A DNA stretch of 64,000 nucleotides, from NCBI GenBank assembly GCA_947500525.1, contig CANMSH010000006.1, positions 124,001 to 188,000 of the forward strand. Reading direction: 5' to 3'. Source of the stretch: an uncultured Flavobacteriaceae bacterium (GTDB lineage Bacteria; Bacteroidota; Bacteroidia; Flavobacteriales; Flavobacteriaceae). Positions 28,085 through 37,627 of the stretch are shown one piece after another. A program made the translations under genes and the position numbers. The notes below the pieces were generated by a model. The model saw only the letters and a list, made by a program, of their open reading frames with translations. It searched no databases and was not told where the DNA came from. Within the stretch, counting starts at the first letter, position 1. Each line of letters starts with the position of its first letter.

Positions 28085-28450
28085 ATGCAATTATCAAAAA
28101 CCGAAGAACAATTGATGCAACATTTATGGAAGCTCGAAAAAGCTTTTATGAAAGATTTATTAAATGCATTTGAAGATCCTAAACCCGCTACGACAACGGT
28201 TGCTACGCTTTTAAAACGGATGACCGACAAAGGTTTTGTGGCCTACAAATTATACGGTAAATCAAGAGAATATTATCCTTTAGTAAAAAAGAAAGATTAT
28301 TTCTCAAAACATGTAAACGGACTTATTAAAAACTTCTTTAATGACAGTGCCTCACAATTTGCCTCTTTCTTTACTCAAGAGACCGATTTGTCTAAGAATG
28401 AACTAGAGGATTTAAAGAAAATAATTGATAGTGAACTTAAAAAGAAATAA
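28085..28450 (+). CDS. BlaI/MecI-family repressor
   Basis: A 121-residue winged-helix repressor of the BlaI/MecI/CopY family. It starts QLSKTEEQLMQHLWKLEKAF, with the wing region in KPATTTVATLLKRMTDKGFV, and has a C-terminal dimerisation helix. In the known systems it is cleaved or released when its BlaR1 partner senses a signal. It is followed after 2 bp by an M56 BlaR1-type gene, and two matching operators sit immediately upstream, so it probably regulates its own operon. The inducing signal is not known here and need not be a beta-lactam. Confidence 0.93.
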   Translation: MQLSKTEEQLMQHLWKLEKAFMKDLLNAFEDPKPATTTVATLLKRMTDKGFVAYKLYGKSREYYPLVKKKDYFSKHVNGLIKNFFNDSASQFASFFTQETDLSKNELEDLKKIIDSELKKK

Positions 28451-28452
28451 TC

Positions 28453-30795
28453 ATGGTAGTTTATCTCTTGAAATCTAATGCTTGCCTTTTGGTGTTTTTA
28501 CTATTCTACAAATTGTTTTTAGAAAAGGAAAACATGCATGTATTTAAACGTTTCTATTTATTAGGTACCATTATTGTTTCGTTTTGTATTCCCTTTATCA
28601 CTTTTACGAGCTATATTTCTGTCTCACCCATGCAGGAATTCGCAACAATAGATGCACATTTGATTCCTTTTTCGGAAGAAGATGTAAGGCTTCCTGTAAA
28701 TTATTTGCCCATTATTTTATGGACCATCTATGGTTTTGGCGTTTCTCTTTTTGCTTTTAAGTTTATTTTTAATTTATGGAGAATCATAACTAAAATTCGC
28801 AAAAATCCGCATTTCAAGAAAAAATCCTTTATCAATGTATTGTTGGAAGATTTAGTAGCACCTCATACCTTTTTCAACTATATCTTTTTAGATAGATATA
28901 AATTCGAAACTAAACAAATACCAAAAGAAGTAATCTTACATGAAGAAACACATGCCAAGCAAAAGCATACCGTAGACATCTTATTTGTTGAACTATTGCA
29001 GATTCTATTTTGGTTCAATCCATTCATCTACGTTGCAAAACACGCTATCAAGTTGAATCATGAATTCTTGGCAGATCGAGCTGTTTTAAACCAAGGTATT
29101 TCGACATCAATTTATCAAAATATACTACTCAATTTTTCGTCGACCAATGAACACCCTCAATTAACCAACGCCATTAATTATTCATTCATCAAAAAACGAT
29201 TTACAATTATGAAAACACAAACATCAAAAAGAGCGGGCCTGGTTAGAGTTTTGATCTTACTACCATTGTTGGCCCTACTAGTTTACGGGTTTAGCGAAAG
29301 AATTATGGTAGAGCAATACGATCCACAGATTGAGGAAAAAGTTCTCGAAAATCAGGATAAGATGACTAGAAACGATGTCATTGAATATAATAAAAAATGG
29401 AACGACGGATCTCCAGATTTCTACTACACCAAGCAGACGTTCTGGATAAAAGATAAATTCGGAGAAAAGCAACCTAAAAAATTCCATGAACTTTCAGAAT
29501 TACACAAAAAAAAGTGGTTAATTTTTCCACCAGATATTCACACCAAAGAACAAATTTCAAATTTAGAATTTGATAAACTTAAAGATGCTTCAAGGTATGT
29601 AGTTAGAATAAACGGTGTACTCATTGACAACACCAAATTGAAAAGGTACAAATCTACAGACTTTGTTACATTTTCGAAAAATGATATTTCTTCGTTAGCT
29701 TATTTACCTCAAAAATATCATTATAATTTAATGACTTCAAAAGGTCTTGAAATGAGCCGATTACTAAAAGAAAGTATAGAAAAAAGACAAAAACAAGATA
29801 AAGCGACCCCAGCGCAGTTAGCCGAATACAATAGACTTGCCAACTACTACAATTCCATGTCTAAAGAGAGTATGACTGTCAAATTGAAAGACGTGAAACG
29901 ACTTGAATATCTCTATAGCATCATGAGTGCATCGCAAAAAAAGTCGGCACAAAAGTTTCCCAATTTTCCACCGCCTCCGCCACCTCCACCAATAGTGGAC
30001 ACAGGTAACATTAAGAAAGGCTCAAAAGAACTGCAGGCAGTCTCGAAGCAATTTTATGAAATTACAGAAAACTATATAGATGCAATTCGAAAGTATTATA
30101 AAACAAAAACAAATTATAGTGATTTAAAACCTCTATTTAAAAGGGTAATGGATGTACATAAAGTATATGCAGCATTGGCGAAAAAAGAGAATGTAGCAGT
30201 ACCACCACCACCGCCACCGGCTCCAGACCCAAAGATTATAGAAGAGGAAGAAATTGAAAAGAAACGAGAAATTTTGGAAATAATTGGAGAAGAGAAAGAA
30301 ATTCAAGAAGAACAAGAGACCATTGAGGAACGCGAAATTGAAGAAAAAGTTGCTCAATCTGCGAATGGATTAAATCCAGTTTTCAAAAATTTTGTAGCAA
30401 ATATGAAGAAGAAGGGAGCTGAATTTTATTTCGATAATAGAAAAGTATCACCTCAGGTTGCGTTAAATTTTCTCGAAGCTAACATGGTTAACGTTCGAGT
30501 AGAAAATAAAAACTCCGAAAAACCAATTGTAAAATTATCTCAAAAAAAAGGGGTTCCAGAAATAATTGAAGTGGTTCCACCAGTACCTCCAACACCCCCA
30601 AACCCTTTAGATCATATCATTGATTTGGCAAAAAAAGGTGCAACGTTTTATTATAAAGACAACAAAATTTCTTCCGATAAGGCTATCGAATTGGTAAAAC
30701 AACGGACTAACATGCATATTCAAGTTAGAAAGGGTAATTCGAATAGTGCTATTGTCTATTTATCAAATAAACCTTCTTCAAACAAGAAAAATTAG
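28453..30795 (+). CDS. BlaR1-type M56 peptidase with long repeated C-terminal tail
   Basis: A 780-residue M56 sensor-protease. About four membrane helices lie in the first 280 residues. The zinc motif HEETH is at 163-167, followed by the FNPF motif around 190, and a final membrane helix (about 262-280) leads to a long outside region. Two proline-rich runs sit near residues 510 and 580, and a charged Glu-rich helix around 600. The tail ends with two copies of a ~45-residue module (GAxFYxD..K.S..A) near 650 and 735. There is no penicillin-binding sensor domain, so the ligand is unknown. It is cotranscribed with the BlaI gene. Confidence 0.88.
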   Translation: MVVYLLKSNACLLVFLLFYKLFLEKENMHVFKRFYLLGTIIVSFCIPFITFTSYISVSPMQEFATIDAHLIPFSEEDVRLPVNYLPIILWTIYGFGVSLFAFKFIFNLWRIITKIRKNPHFKKKSFINVLLEDLVAPHTFFNYIFLDRYKFETKQIPKEVILHEETHAKQKHTVDILFVELLQILFWFNPFIYVAKHAIKLNHEFLADRAVLNQGISTSIYQNILLNFSSTNEHPQLTNAINYSFIKKRFTIMKTQTSKRAGLVRVLILLPLLALLVYGFSERIMVEQYDPQIEEKVLENQDKMTRNDVIEYNKKWNDGSPDFYYTKQTFWIKDKFGEKQPKKFHELSELHKKKWLIFPPDIHTKEQISNLEFDKLKDASRYVVRINGVLIDNTKLKRYKSTDFVTFSKNDISSLAYLPQKYHYNLMTSKGLEMSRLLKESIEKRQKQDKATPAQLAEYNRLANYYNSMSKESMTVKLKDVKRLEYLYSIMSASQKKSAQKFPNFPPPPPPPPIVDTGNIKKGSKELQAVSKQFYEITENYIDAIRKYYKTKTNYSDLKPLFKRVMDVHKVYAALAKKENVAVPPPPPPAPDPKIIEEEEIEKKREILEIIGEEKEIQEEQETIEEREIEEKVAQSANGLNPVFKNFVANMKKKGAEFYFDNRKVSPQVALNFLEANMVNVRVENKNSEKPIVKLSQKKGVPEIIEVVPPVPPTPPNPLDHIIDLAKKGATFYYKDNKISSDKAIELVKQRTNMHIQVRKGNSNSAIVYLSNKPSSNKKN

Positions 30796-30831
30796 TTATC
30801 ACTAAAAATGACATTGAAAAAATAAAGCAGT

Positions 30832-30866
30832 AAAAAAAAGACTCACCAAATTGGTGAGTCTTTTTA
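30832..30866. terminator. Bidirectional intrinsic terminator
   Basis: GACTCACC/GGTGAGTC (30840-30847 and 30853-30860) with a 5-base loop is flanked by an A-run on the left and a T-run on the right. It terminates the BlaR1 gene on + and the convergent PhnA-like gene on -. Confidence 0.9.
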
Positions 30867-30867
30867 G

Positions 30868-31449
30868 TTATGATAATTTCTTTACATACTGTGTAATAAT
30901 GACAATTTGTTGTCCATCAACTTTGCCTTCAATATAGTCAGCATTTTCATGATCTAATGAAATTCTGCGCACGGCGGTGCCTTGTTTGGCAACCATACTT
31001 GATCCTTTCACTTTCAAATCTTTAATCAACACCACTGAGTCTCCAGTCTCTAAAACAACACCGTTTACATCTCGGTGAATTATTTTTTCACTCTCATCTT
31101 CTCCTTCTCCTGTAGCCTTGGCCCAAAGCAACGTGTTTTCTTCTAGATAGAGCATTTCTAATAAATCTTGCGGCCAACCTTCTTCTTTTAAACGAGACAA
31201 CATTCGCCAAGCCATTACTTGAACCGAAGCATGTTCACTCCACATACTGTCGTTTAAGGAACGCCAATGATTGGCTTCAGTGCGTTCTGGATGTTCTATC
31301 TGATCTATACAAGTATCGCAGGCCAATAAGCTCCTGTCTACTCCACCTGTTGAAATTGGCGGTACTTCAAAAACTTTTAAATTTTCGGTCGCACTGCATA
31401 ATTCGCATTTCGAACCACTTCTTTGTTCTAGCTCTTTTAAGACACTCAT
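30868..31449 (-). CDS. PhnA-domain zinc-ribbon protein
   Basis: A 193-residue protein resembling the PhnA/YjdM family. The N-terminal zinc ribbon has the pairs CELC (about 15-18) and CDTC (about 44-47), and the C-terminal PhnA domain contains DVNGVVLETGDSVVLIKDLKVKG. The family was named after phosphonate uptake clusters, but its members are not themselves phosphonate-cleaving enzymes and no other phn gene is present here. The gene is monocistronic. Confidence 0.85.
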   Translation of the reverse strand: MSVLKELEQRSGSKCELCSATENLKVFEVPPISTGGVDRSLLACDTCIDQIEHPERTEANHWRSLNDSMWSEHASVQVMAWRMLSRLKEEGWPQDLLEMLYLEENTLLWAKATGEGEDESEKIIHRDVNGVVLETGDSVVLIKDLKVKGSSMVAKQGTAVRRISLDHENADYIEGKVDGQQIVIITQYVKKLS

Positions 31450-31504
31450 AATTAGATACTCTTTTGATGCCGCAATATTACACTATTTATAATGTAATAC
31501 AAAC

Positions 31505-31536
31505 ATAAAAAAGCTCCGATCAAGTGATCGAAGCTT
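31505..31536 (-). terminator. Hairpin with T-tract in an otherwise empty 312-bp gap
   Basis: AGCTTCGATCA and TGATCGGAGCT pair on the minus strand, followed by six T. It could end a transcript coming from the YjbR-like gene. The rest of 31450-31761 is AT-rich and I see no gene or RNA in it. Confidence 0.5.
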
Positions 31537-31761
31537 AATTCTTAACTAACTCAACTTATATGAAAACTCATTATTGAGAATCTTGTAAAAAAAAGCGGAT
31601 ATTAAACCCTAAGCACCCCTACTTAAACTTTTTTTGTTTCTCAACAACACTACAAATATATGCCATGTTTAAGGTTAAATAGATTGATATTCGATGGGAC
31701 CTAGGCAATGTGTCGATAAAACAACCTTCTAGGTCGACGAACGTTTTAGAGTGCCATCGTT

Positions 31762-32121
31762 TTAGTCTAATAGATCTAGCTGGGCTCTTAATTTTTTCGA
31801 CATTTTTGCCACAACCAAAGCATAAGAATGATCTATCAAATCATATATCAATGTTTGAGGCAAGTTAGTTATCTCTAAGGTATTCCATAATTTTTTATTC
31901 ATATGATATCCTCCATAAATAAGGCCATCATATGTGTCTCTCAATTCAATGGAACGTTCTGGATCACATTTCAAATTAATTTGTGGGGGCAATCGCTCTA
32001 ATCCAGACAAAACAAACATTTTCCCTAGCACTTTAAAAACTAAGGTTTGCTCATCAAAAGGAAACTCTTCTGTCACTCCTTTCTTGGATAAGCAATAGTC
32101 TCTTATCTCTTCTATATTCAT
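31762..32121 (-). CDS. MmcQ/YjbR-family protein
   Basis: A 119-residue single-domain protein of the MmcQ/YjbR family. It starts with the typical EIRDYCLSKKGVTEEFPFDEQTLVFKV and ends with a helix LIDHSYALVVAKMSKK. The fold is known to resemble a DNA-binding CyaY-like domain, but its function is not established. It is a single gene with a possible terminator about 230 bp downstream. Confidence 0.92.
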   Translation of the reverse strand: MNIEEIRDYCLSKKGVTEEFPFDEQTLVFKVLGKMFVLSGLERLPPQINLKCDPERSIELRDTYDGLIYGGYHMNKKLWNTLEITNLPQTLIYDLIDHSYALVVAKMSKKLRAQLDLLD

Positions 32122-32246
32122 GATATAATTATTTCTAATTCTATGTTGGTAATTTCTCTCTATGGCATACTAACATAAACATCCAACTATAAAGAAAGTA
32201 GTATATCTTTGAGAAATATATCTAAAAGGTTTTCATCGTAGCGATC

Positions 32247-32999
32247 TCAACTGTTTTCGATTTTATACAAAACTGGACGACTGGGCGATGCATCATTTTC
32301 AAAAGGTGCTATCTGAATATTTAAAAAATACGTACCATCTTCAATATCATTATTTACAAAAATAAATTCACTAATGGTTGCATCTAATCGTAGCTTTCCT
32401 GAAGTATTCCAAAATGCATTATGAGACAACAATTCTCCATCATCTTTTTCCTTATCAACACTTGGTAAATCAATGAGTAAATGTTTCACTCCCTTTTCTT
32501 TTAATAAAATGGCCGCTTCTTCTAACAAATAAGGTGGGTTTGTATGCGAATATTGCATACTCATTTTTTCATTTGTGTTCGGGATAGTTCTAATAACGAC
32601 GGCTTCTCTTTTCTTGTTTCCAATAGCAAACTGTAACTGTTTACGCGAAATAACAAAATCATCTCCTAATTTCTCTGGTGCTACCGTTATCAACTCGGCA
32701 AAAAAGAAAAAGGTCTTTAAGTACTTATTTATGGAGTGATTCTCTTTGGTAATATGACCCACACATTCTGTATGCGTGCCGTGTGCATGCGGATTGAATT
32801 GTATATTATTAAAATTAACTACCGCGCCTTCTTCTACACTAATTATATCGCCATCTATCTCTGCAGGCTTTATTTCTGGTTTACCAATATACCAGGCATT
32901 TACGTTGTTTTTTGAATCCTTTAAAGGCATAGAAATATCAAGAGGTTTTGACAAATCTATCTGATGTTTTCGAGAATTATAGTGTATCGTTGCTAGCAT
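32247..32999 (-). CDS. Cyclase/kynurenine-formamidase-like protein
   Basis: A 250-residue member of the cyclase (kynurenine formamidase-like) superfamily. The metal-binding stretch is NPHAHGTHTECVGHI at about residues 89-103, a variant of HxGTHxDxPxH. DLPSVDKEKD lies in the second half. These enzymes are metal-dependent amidohydrolases. There is no kyn gene nearby, so the substrate is open. It is 13 bp downstream of hemW on the same strand and probably shares its transcript. Confidence 0.85.
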   Translation of the reverse strand: MLATIHYNSRKHQIDLSKPLDISMPLKDSKNNVNAWYIGKPEIKPAEIDGDIISVEEGAVVNFNNIQFNPHAHGTHTECVGHITKENHSINKYLKTFFFFAELITVAPEKLGDDFVISRKQLQFAIGNKKREAVVIRTIPNTNEKMSMQYSHTNPPYLLEEAAILLKEKGVKHLLIDLPSVDKEKDDGELLSHNAFWNTSGKLRLDATISEFIFVNNDIEDGTYFLNIQIAPFENDASPSRPVLYKIENS

Positions 33000-33012
33000 G
33001 TACCAAAGATAA

Positions 33013-34152
33013 TTAAATCATAAACAAATCAGAAGCAATTCCATCAATCAAAAATTTACCTTTTTCAGAAGCTTTAAGCACTGTAGTTTTTTCATCTTTC
33101 TTGGAAATCACAAGTAGCTTTTGATCGACAAAATGTTGCGCATTTTTCAGCAATTGATCCTTAAATGTTTGTCCAAAATTTTGTTCAACTTTTTCCAATG
33201 AAACTCCCCAAATAGTTCTTAATCCGGTCATAATGCATTCATTAAATCGATCCTCTTTTGAGAGCATTTCACTTTCTTTAGGTAATTTCTCTAATTGTAT
33301 CGCTTTGATATACTTCGGATTGTTCGCAACATTCCAACTTCTAACATTATCAATAAAAGAATGTGCCGAAGGCCCAATACCCAGATAAGGTTTTCCTAAC
33401 CAATAGGAGGTATTATGCTTTGAATAAAAAGTGGGCTTCCCAAAATTTGAGATTTCATATTGCACATATCCGTACTTTTCGGTTTCGCTTACTAAAATAG
33501 AAAAATGGGCCAACGCTACTTCTTCAGAAACATCAGGATATTTTCCTTGACGGATAAATCTATCTAATGCTGTTTTAGGCTCAACGGTTAAGGCATAGCT
33601 AGAAATGTGTTGTACACCTGAGTCTAAGGCAAACTTCAGATTTTCTTTCCACCTATCATTTGTCATATTCGGAATACCATAAATCATATCGATCGTGATG
33701 TTATCGAAATATTGTTTCGCCAAGGTCAATGATTTTTTCGCCTCTTTCGCATTATGTGCTCGATTCATGAATATCAAATCTTCATCGAAAAAAGATTGAA
33801 TACCAATACTCAATCGATTCACAGGACTACGAGACAATTCGATCATTTTTTTCTCGGTTAAATCATCGGGATTTGCTTCTAATGAGATTTCGGGATTTTT
33901 ACTAACAAGATAATTTTGCTGGATGGCATCAATTATTTCTTGAAGCTCTTGTGCCGATAACACACTTGGCGTTCCTCCACCAAAATAAATAGTCTCAATA
34001 ACTTCATGTCTTAGTTCTTCCTTTCGCAATCCTATTTCTTTTACGAGCGATTGTAGCATTTCAGCTTTTCGCTTTAGCGATGTAGAAAAATGAAAATCAC
34101 AATAATGACATGCTTGCTTGCAAAATGGAATATGAATATAGATACCAGCCAA
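33013..34152 (-). CDS. hemW: HemW-type radical SAM protein
   Basis: A 379-residue radical SAM protein. The [4Fe-4S]/SAM motif CxxxCxxC is Cys11, Cys15 and Cys18 (PFCKQACHYCDFHF), where the phenylalanine-rich variant is usual for HemW rather than HemN. Later, YFGGGTPS and the GIPNMTNDRW segment are typical. HemW is thought to act in heme trafficking and is often mis-annotated as coproporphyrinogen III dehydrogenase. It lies 1 bp after ruvC. Confidence 0.93.
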   Translation of the reverse strand: MAGIYIHIPFCKQACHYCDFHFSTSLKRKAEMLQSLVKEIGLRKEELRHEVIETIYFGGGTPSVLSAQELQEIIDAIQQNYLVSKNPEISLEANPDDLTEKKMIELSRSPVNRLSIGIQSFFDEDLIFMNRAHNAKEAKKSLTLAKQYFDNITIDMIYGIPNMTNDRWKENLKFALDSGVQHISSYALTVEPKTALDRFIRQGKYPDVSEEVALAHFSILVSETEKYGYVQYEISNFGKPTFYSKHNTSYWLGKPYLGIGPSAHSFIDNVRSWNVANNPKYIKAIQLEKLPKESEMLSKEDRFNECIMTGLRTIWGVSLEKVEQNFGQTFKDQLLKNAQHFVDQKLLVISKKDEKTTVLKASEKGKFLIDGIASDLFMI

Positions 34153-34153
34153 T

Positions 34154-34705
34154 TTATCCTATCTTATCTTGATTCTGCTTTACAAAGGCACCCCAACCAG
34201 AATAACTTTTCCCAGTAGATACTTTTCCTTCATTATAGAAATGACAAACTGCAGCAGCTAAACCATCAGTAGAATCTAAATTTTTTGGCAGCTCTTTAAT
34301 ACCTAAAGTACTTTGAAGCATTTTTGCCACTTGCTCTTTGCTTGCATTTCCATTTCCGGTAATTGCCATTTTAATTTTCTTAGGAGAATATTCGGTAATA
34401 GGCACTTCTCGAGATAAGCCTGCTGCCATGGCAACACCTTGGGCACGACCTAATTTTAACATACTCTGCACATTTTTTCCGAAAAAAGGTGCTTCGATGG
34501 CAATTTCATCGGGATGATAAGTATCAATAAGTTCTACCGTTCGCTCAAAAATTAACTTCAGCTTGACATAATGGTCATCGTACTTCTTCAACATCAGTTC
34601 GTTTAGTTGCATAAACTGCATCTGTTTTTTGACAACTTTTATCAACCCAAAACCCATTATGGTTGTTCCCGGATCTATTCCTAAAATAATTTTTTCTGTA
34701 CTCAA
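34154..34705 (-). CDS. ruvC: Crossover junction endodeoxyribonuclease RuvC
   Basis: A 183-residue RuvC Holliday-junction resolvase that cuts four-way DNA junctions in recombination. The first active-site aspartate is in GIDPGTTIMGFG near the N-terminus, followed by AIEAPFFGKN and the C-terminal LDSTDGLAAAVCH with the other acidic residues. No ruvA or ruvB is adjacent. It is followed by hemW after 1 bp, an arrangement common in flavobacteria. Confidence 0.95.
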   Translation of the reverse strand: MSTEKIILGIDPGTTIMGFGLIKVVKKQMQFMQLNELMLKKYDDHYVKLKLIFERTVELIDTYHPDEIAIEAPFFGKNVQSMLKLGRAQGVAMAAGLSREVPITEYSPKKIKMAITGNGNASKEQVAKMLQSTLGIKELPKNLDSTDGLAAAVCHFYNEGKVSTGKSYSGWGAFVKQNQDKIG

Positions 34706-34767
34706 TTTTTGCAGATGCTATAATTTATAAAACAACACATTCAAGTTAATTCCTTTACTTTGCACTA

Positions 34768-35754
34768 ATGTACAATTCGTTGCAATACAAAACTAAACAA
34801 TTCTTATTTCTCCTTGTTAAGTTAACCATTATTGTTGGAGCCCTTTATTTTATCTACAATAAGGTTGTGCATAACGAACAACTTGAATTTTCTGTTTTTA
34901 TTGAGCAATTAGAAGCTACTATTTTTAATAATTACGGTACACTATTCACATTGTTCGTATTTAGCTTTCTTAACTGGTTTTTTGAAATTATCAAATGGCA
35001 AACGCTCGCTAGTTTTGTTCATAAAACGTCTTTCATAAGTGCAGCCAAACAGAGTTTAGGCTCATTGACAGCCTCCTTATTTACACCGAATAGAATTGGA
35101 GAATATGGAGCCAAAGCCGTCTATTTTAAAAAAGGAAATAGACGTAAAATAATGCTCATGAACCTCGTAAGTAATAGTACGCAAATGCTAATTACTACTG
35201 TTTTCGGAATTGTGGGTTTGCTTTATTTCTTCACTCATTATACGGTAGAAATTGAGGTATTTCGATTGCGAAGAGCTGCATATTTAGTCATGTTTTTGAT
35301 TGCCTTTGTTTTTCTAGGAAAAAAAATTGGTTATAAAAAAATTAGAGGTTTTTATATAGATAAGATCATCCGTTTCTTAAAGGAGATTCCCTTTAAAACT
35401 CATTTTAAAACGGTGTTTTTCTCAGCAATCAGGTATCTCATTTTTTCTCATCAATTCTATTATTTACTGCTTATTTTTAACATTCAGATAGACTATACAA
35501 CCGCTATGTCATTCATATCTAGCATGTATTTGTTAGCTTCTTTGGTACCAAGTCTTAGTTTTTTTGATTGGTTGATTAAAGGATCTGTGGCCCTATGGGT
35601 ATTTAGCTTTGTAGGGAATTACGAACTTGTAGTGGTTACCATTTCTTTAGTTATGTGGGCGTTAAATTTTGGTATTCCCGCAATTTTTGGAAGTTATTTC
35701 GTGCTCAACTTCAGTTTTGCTACAACTACGAACACAGTTAACTCTCAACAATAA
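34768..35754 (+). CDS. Flippase-like membrane protein (LPG synthase TM family)
   Basis: A 328-residue polytopic membrane protein of the lysylphosphatidylglycerol-synthase transmembrane family, with about eight hydrophobic segments and the characteristic SLGSLTASLFTPNRIGEYGAKAVYFKK loop. It has no cytoplasmic aminoacyl-transferase domain, so it is likely a flippase-like protein. The stop codon TAA overlaps the ATG of the next glycosyltransferase gene by 1 base, which suggests that they act together in making or exporting a lipid-linked glycan. Confidence 0.85.
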   Translation: MYNSLQYKTKQFLFLLVKLTIIVGALYFIYNKVVHNEQLEFSVFIEQLEATIFNNYGTLFTLFVFSFLNWFFEIIKWQTLASFVHKTSFISAAKQSLGSLTASLFTPNRIGEYGAKAVYFKKGNRRKIMLMNLVSNSTQMLITTVFGIVGLLYFFTHYTVEIEVFRLRRAAYLVMFLIAFVFLGKKIGYKKIRGFYIDKIIRFLKEIPFKTHFKTVFFSAIRYLIFSHQFYYLLLIFNIQIDYTTAMSFISSMYLLASLVPSLSFFDWLIKGSVALWVFSFVGNYELVVVTISLVMWALNFGIPAIFGSYFVLNFSFATTTNTVNSQQ

Positions 35755-36875
35755 TGGTTGCAGTAATTATTATAACATGTATATATAGTGCACTCATTAT
35801 ATCTTTCATTGTAGGGTATGATCGTGTCAATCTATTCAGCATAAAAGAGCCTTCTAATGAATCTCGATTTTCTATTGTTATACCTTTTCGAAATGAAGCT
35901 CCTCAATTACCAATATTACTAAATAGTCTTAGTGACCTTAGTTATCCGGAGGAAAAATATGAACTCATTTTTGTTGATGACGAATCAGAAGACGCATCAG
36001 TCACAATTATACAAGACTTCTTGGTGAACTCTAGTCAAAATTTTAAGATCTTAAGTAATGAGAGAGTCACAAAATCTCCAAAAAAAGACGCGATTAATGT
36101 GGCCATAAAAGAGGCTTCTTTTAATTGGATAATTACCACAGACGCTGATTGCATACTCCCTAAAAAATGGCTACAAAGCTTCGATCAATTTGTACAGCAC
36201 AAAACTCCTAAGTTAATAGTAGGGCCTGTGACATATCTTTCTAAAAATAGTTTTATAGAGCGTTTTCAGCATTTAGATTTTTTAAGTTTAATGGGTAGTA
36301 CTATTGGCGGGTTTGGAATTGGTAAGCCCTTTCTATGTAATGGTGCTAATTTGTGCTATCACAAAGATACTTTTTTGGAAGTAGGAGGGTTTAAAGGTAA
36401 TTCTGGTATTGCAAGCGGTGACGACATTTTTTTATTAGAGAAAATAAATAAGAAGTACCCAAATGACGTACATTATTTAAAATCTAAAGATGCTACCGTA
36501 CGCACCAAACCTCAGCCTACATTTAAACAATTACTACATCAGCGTACGCGTTGGGCTGCTAAATCTACCACATATAAAAACGTATTTAGTCAATTCGTAA
36601 GCCTCGTTGTACTTGCCATGAATCTACTGCTCATTCTTTTATGTATTGGGGCAGTTTTTAGCATAAATTCTTGGTACTTATTGGCAATCATTTTTTGTCT
36701 AAAATTTTGTGTGGACATTTTATTACTATATAAGACTTGCGTGTTTTTTGATCAACGAATCATTTTGAAGCACTTTTTGCTAAGTAGCTTAGTGTATCCT
36801 CTTTTTATTATGTTTGTAATAATTAATTCGCTAAAATCAGGATATTCTTGGAAAGGAAGAGCCTTTAAAAAATAA
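35754..36875 (+). CDS. Glycosyltransferase family 2, membrane-anchored
   Basis: A 373-residue GT2 enzyme with an N-terminal membrane anchor (about 1-20), then a GT-A domain. The UDP-sugar-binding DDESED motif is at about 77-82 and the metal-binding TDADC around 126-130. An acidic SGDDIF segment is followed by the QRTRW (QxxRW-like) motif, and two or three membrane helices lie at the C-terminus. This is the typical plan of processive or lipid-linked glycan synthases. It is translationally coupled to the flippase-like gene and followed after 11 bp by the Bax-inhibitor-like gene. Confidence 0.9.
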   Translation: MVAVIIITCIYSALIISFIVGYDRVNLFSIKEPSNESRFSIVIPFRNEAPQLPILLNSLSDLSYPEEKYELIFVDDESEDASVTIIQDFLVNSSQNFKILSNERVTKSPKKDAINVAIKEASFNWIITTDADCILPKKWLQSFDQFVQHKTPKLIVGPVTYLSKNSFIERFQHLDFLSLMGSTIGGFGIGKPFLCNGANLCYHKDTFLEVGGFKGNSGIASGDDIFLLEKINKKYPNDVHYLKSKDATVRTKPQPTFKQLLHQRTRWAAKSTTYKNVFSQFVSLVVLAMNLLLILLCIGAVFSINSWYLLAIIFCLKFCVDILLLYKTCVFFDQRIILKHFLLSSLVYPLFIMFVIINSLKSGYSWKGRAFKK

Positions 36876-36886
36876 CCTTATAACCA

Positions 36887-37627
36887 ATGTCAATTCTTAA
36901 TTACAATACTTCCAACCCAGTATTTAACCGAAGTATTTGGAAAAGCGAAAAGTCAAAAAAAGCTCGTATGAGTATGGCTGGACTCTTTTTTAAGTCAATT
37001 TTATCTCTTATGTTACTCGGTGTTACTACTTGGTACGTTTGGGATTTAGTTCAAAAAGGTGTTGATGTAAAATGGTATACGTCTGGAGGAATGCTGGCAG
37101 CCATCGTATTTAGCTTACTCACGTCTTTTAAAAGAACGTGGGCTCCTATTACCACTCCTTTATATGCATTGGCAAAAGGATTATTTCTTGGTGGTATTTC
37201 GGCATATGCCGAAGTGCGATTTCCTGGTATGCCCATGAAAGCAGTGAGCATTACCATTCTTACTTTTTTAGTGATGCTTTTATTATATCAACTTCGCATT
37301 ATTGTTGTTACAAGACGCTTTAGAAGCGTCGTTATAAGCGCAGCTATTACTATTATGTTTATCTATATCATTAATTGGATTTTAACCTTCTTCGGTTTGC
37401 GTTTACCTTTTGTATGGGGTACTTCATGGTTTGCTATTGGTTTTAATGTGGTGGCTGCAATCATTGCATCATTTTCATTGTTGCTAGATTTTGATTTTAT
37501 AGATCGTAAAGTGGGTAGAGCACCAAAATATTATGAATGGGTTGCCACTTGGGGATTGTTAGTGACACTCGTATGGCTTTATATTGAAGTATTACGCTTA
37601 ATGAAAAAACTAGCCATTCGTTTTTAA
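36887..37627 (+). CDS. Bax inhibitor-1/YccA-family membrane protein
   Basis: A 246-residue polytopic protein of the BaxI_1 (Bax inhibitor-1/YccA) family. The opening (YNTSNPVFN followed by RMSMAGLFFKSI) and the central GLFLGGISAYAEVRFPGM segment match that family, and about seven hydrophobic segments can be drawn. The bacterial members are thought to be ion-leak channels or protease modulators. Its stop codon abuts the stop of the convergent gene, forming TAATTA. Confidence 0.85.
   Translation: MSILNYNTSNPVFNRSIWKSEKSKKARMSMAGLFFKSILSLMLLGVTTWYVWDLVQKGVDVKWYTSGGMLAAIVFSLLTSFKRTWAPITTPLYALAKGLFLGGISAYAEVRFPGMPMKAVSITILTFLVMLLLYQLRIIVVTRRFRSVVISAAITIMFIYIINWILTFFGLRLPFVWGTSWFAIGFNVVAAIIASFSLLLDFDFIDRKVGRAPKYYEWVATWGLLVTLVWLYIEVLRLMKKLAIRF

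Noticed and set aside
28085-30795. Beta-lactam resistance sensor/regulator pair
   Set aside because: Neither BlaR1 has a penicillin-binding sensor domain and no beta-lactamase gene is present.
33013-34152. Call as oxygen-independent coproporphyrinogen III dehydrogenase (HemN)
   Set aside because: The CKQACHYCDFHF context and length fit HemW; HemN has a different N-terminal motif.
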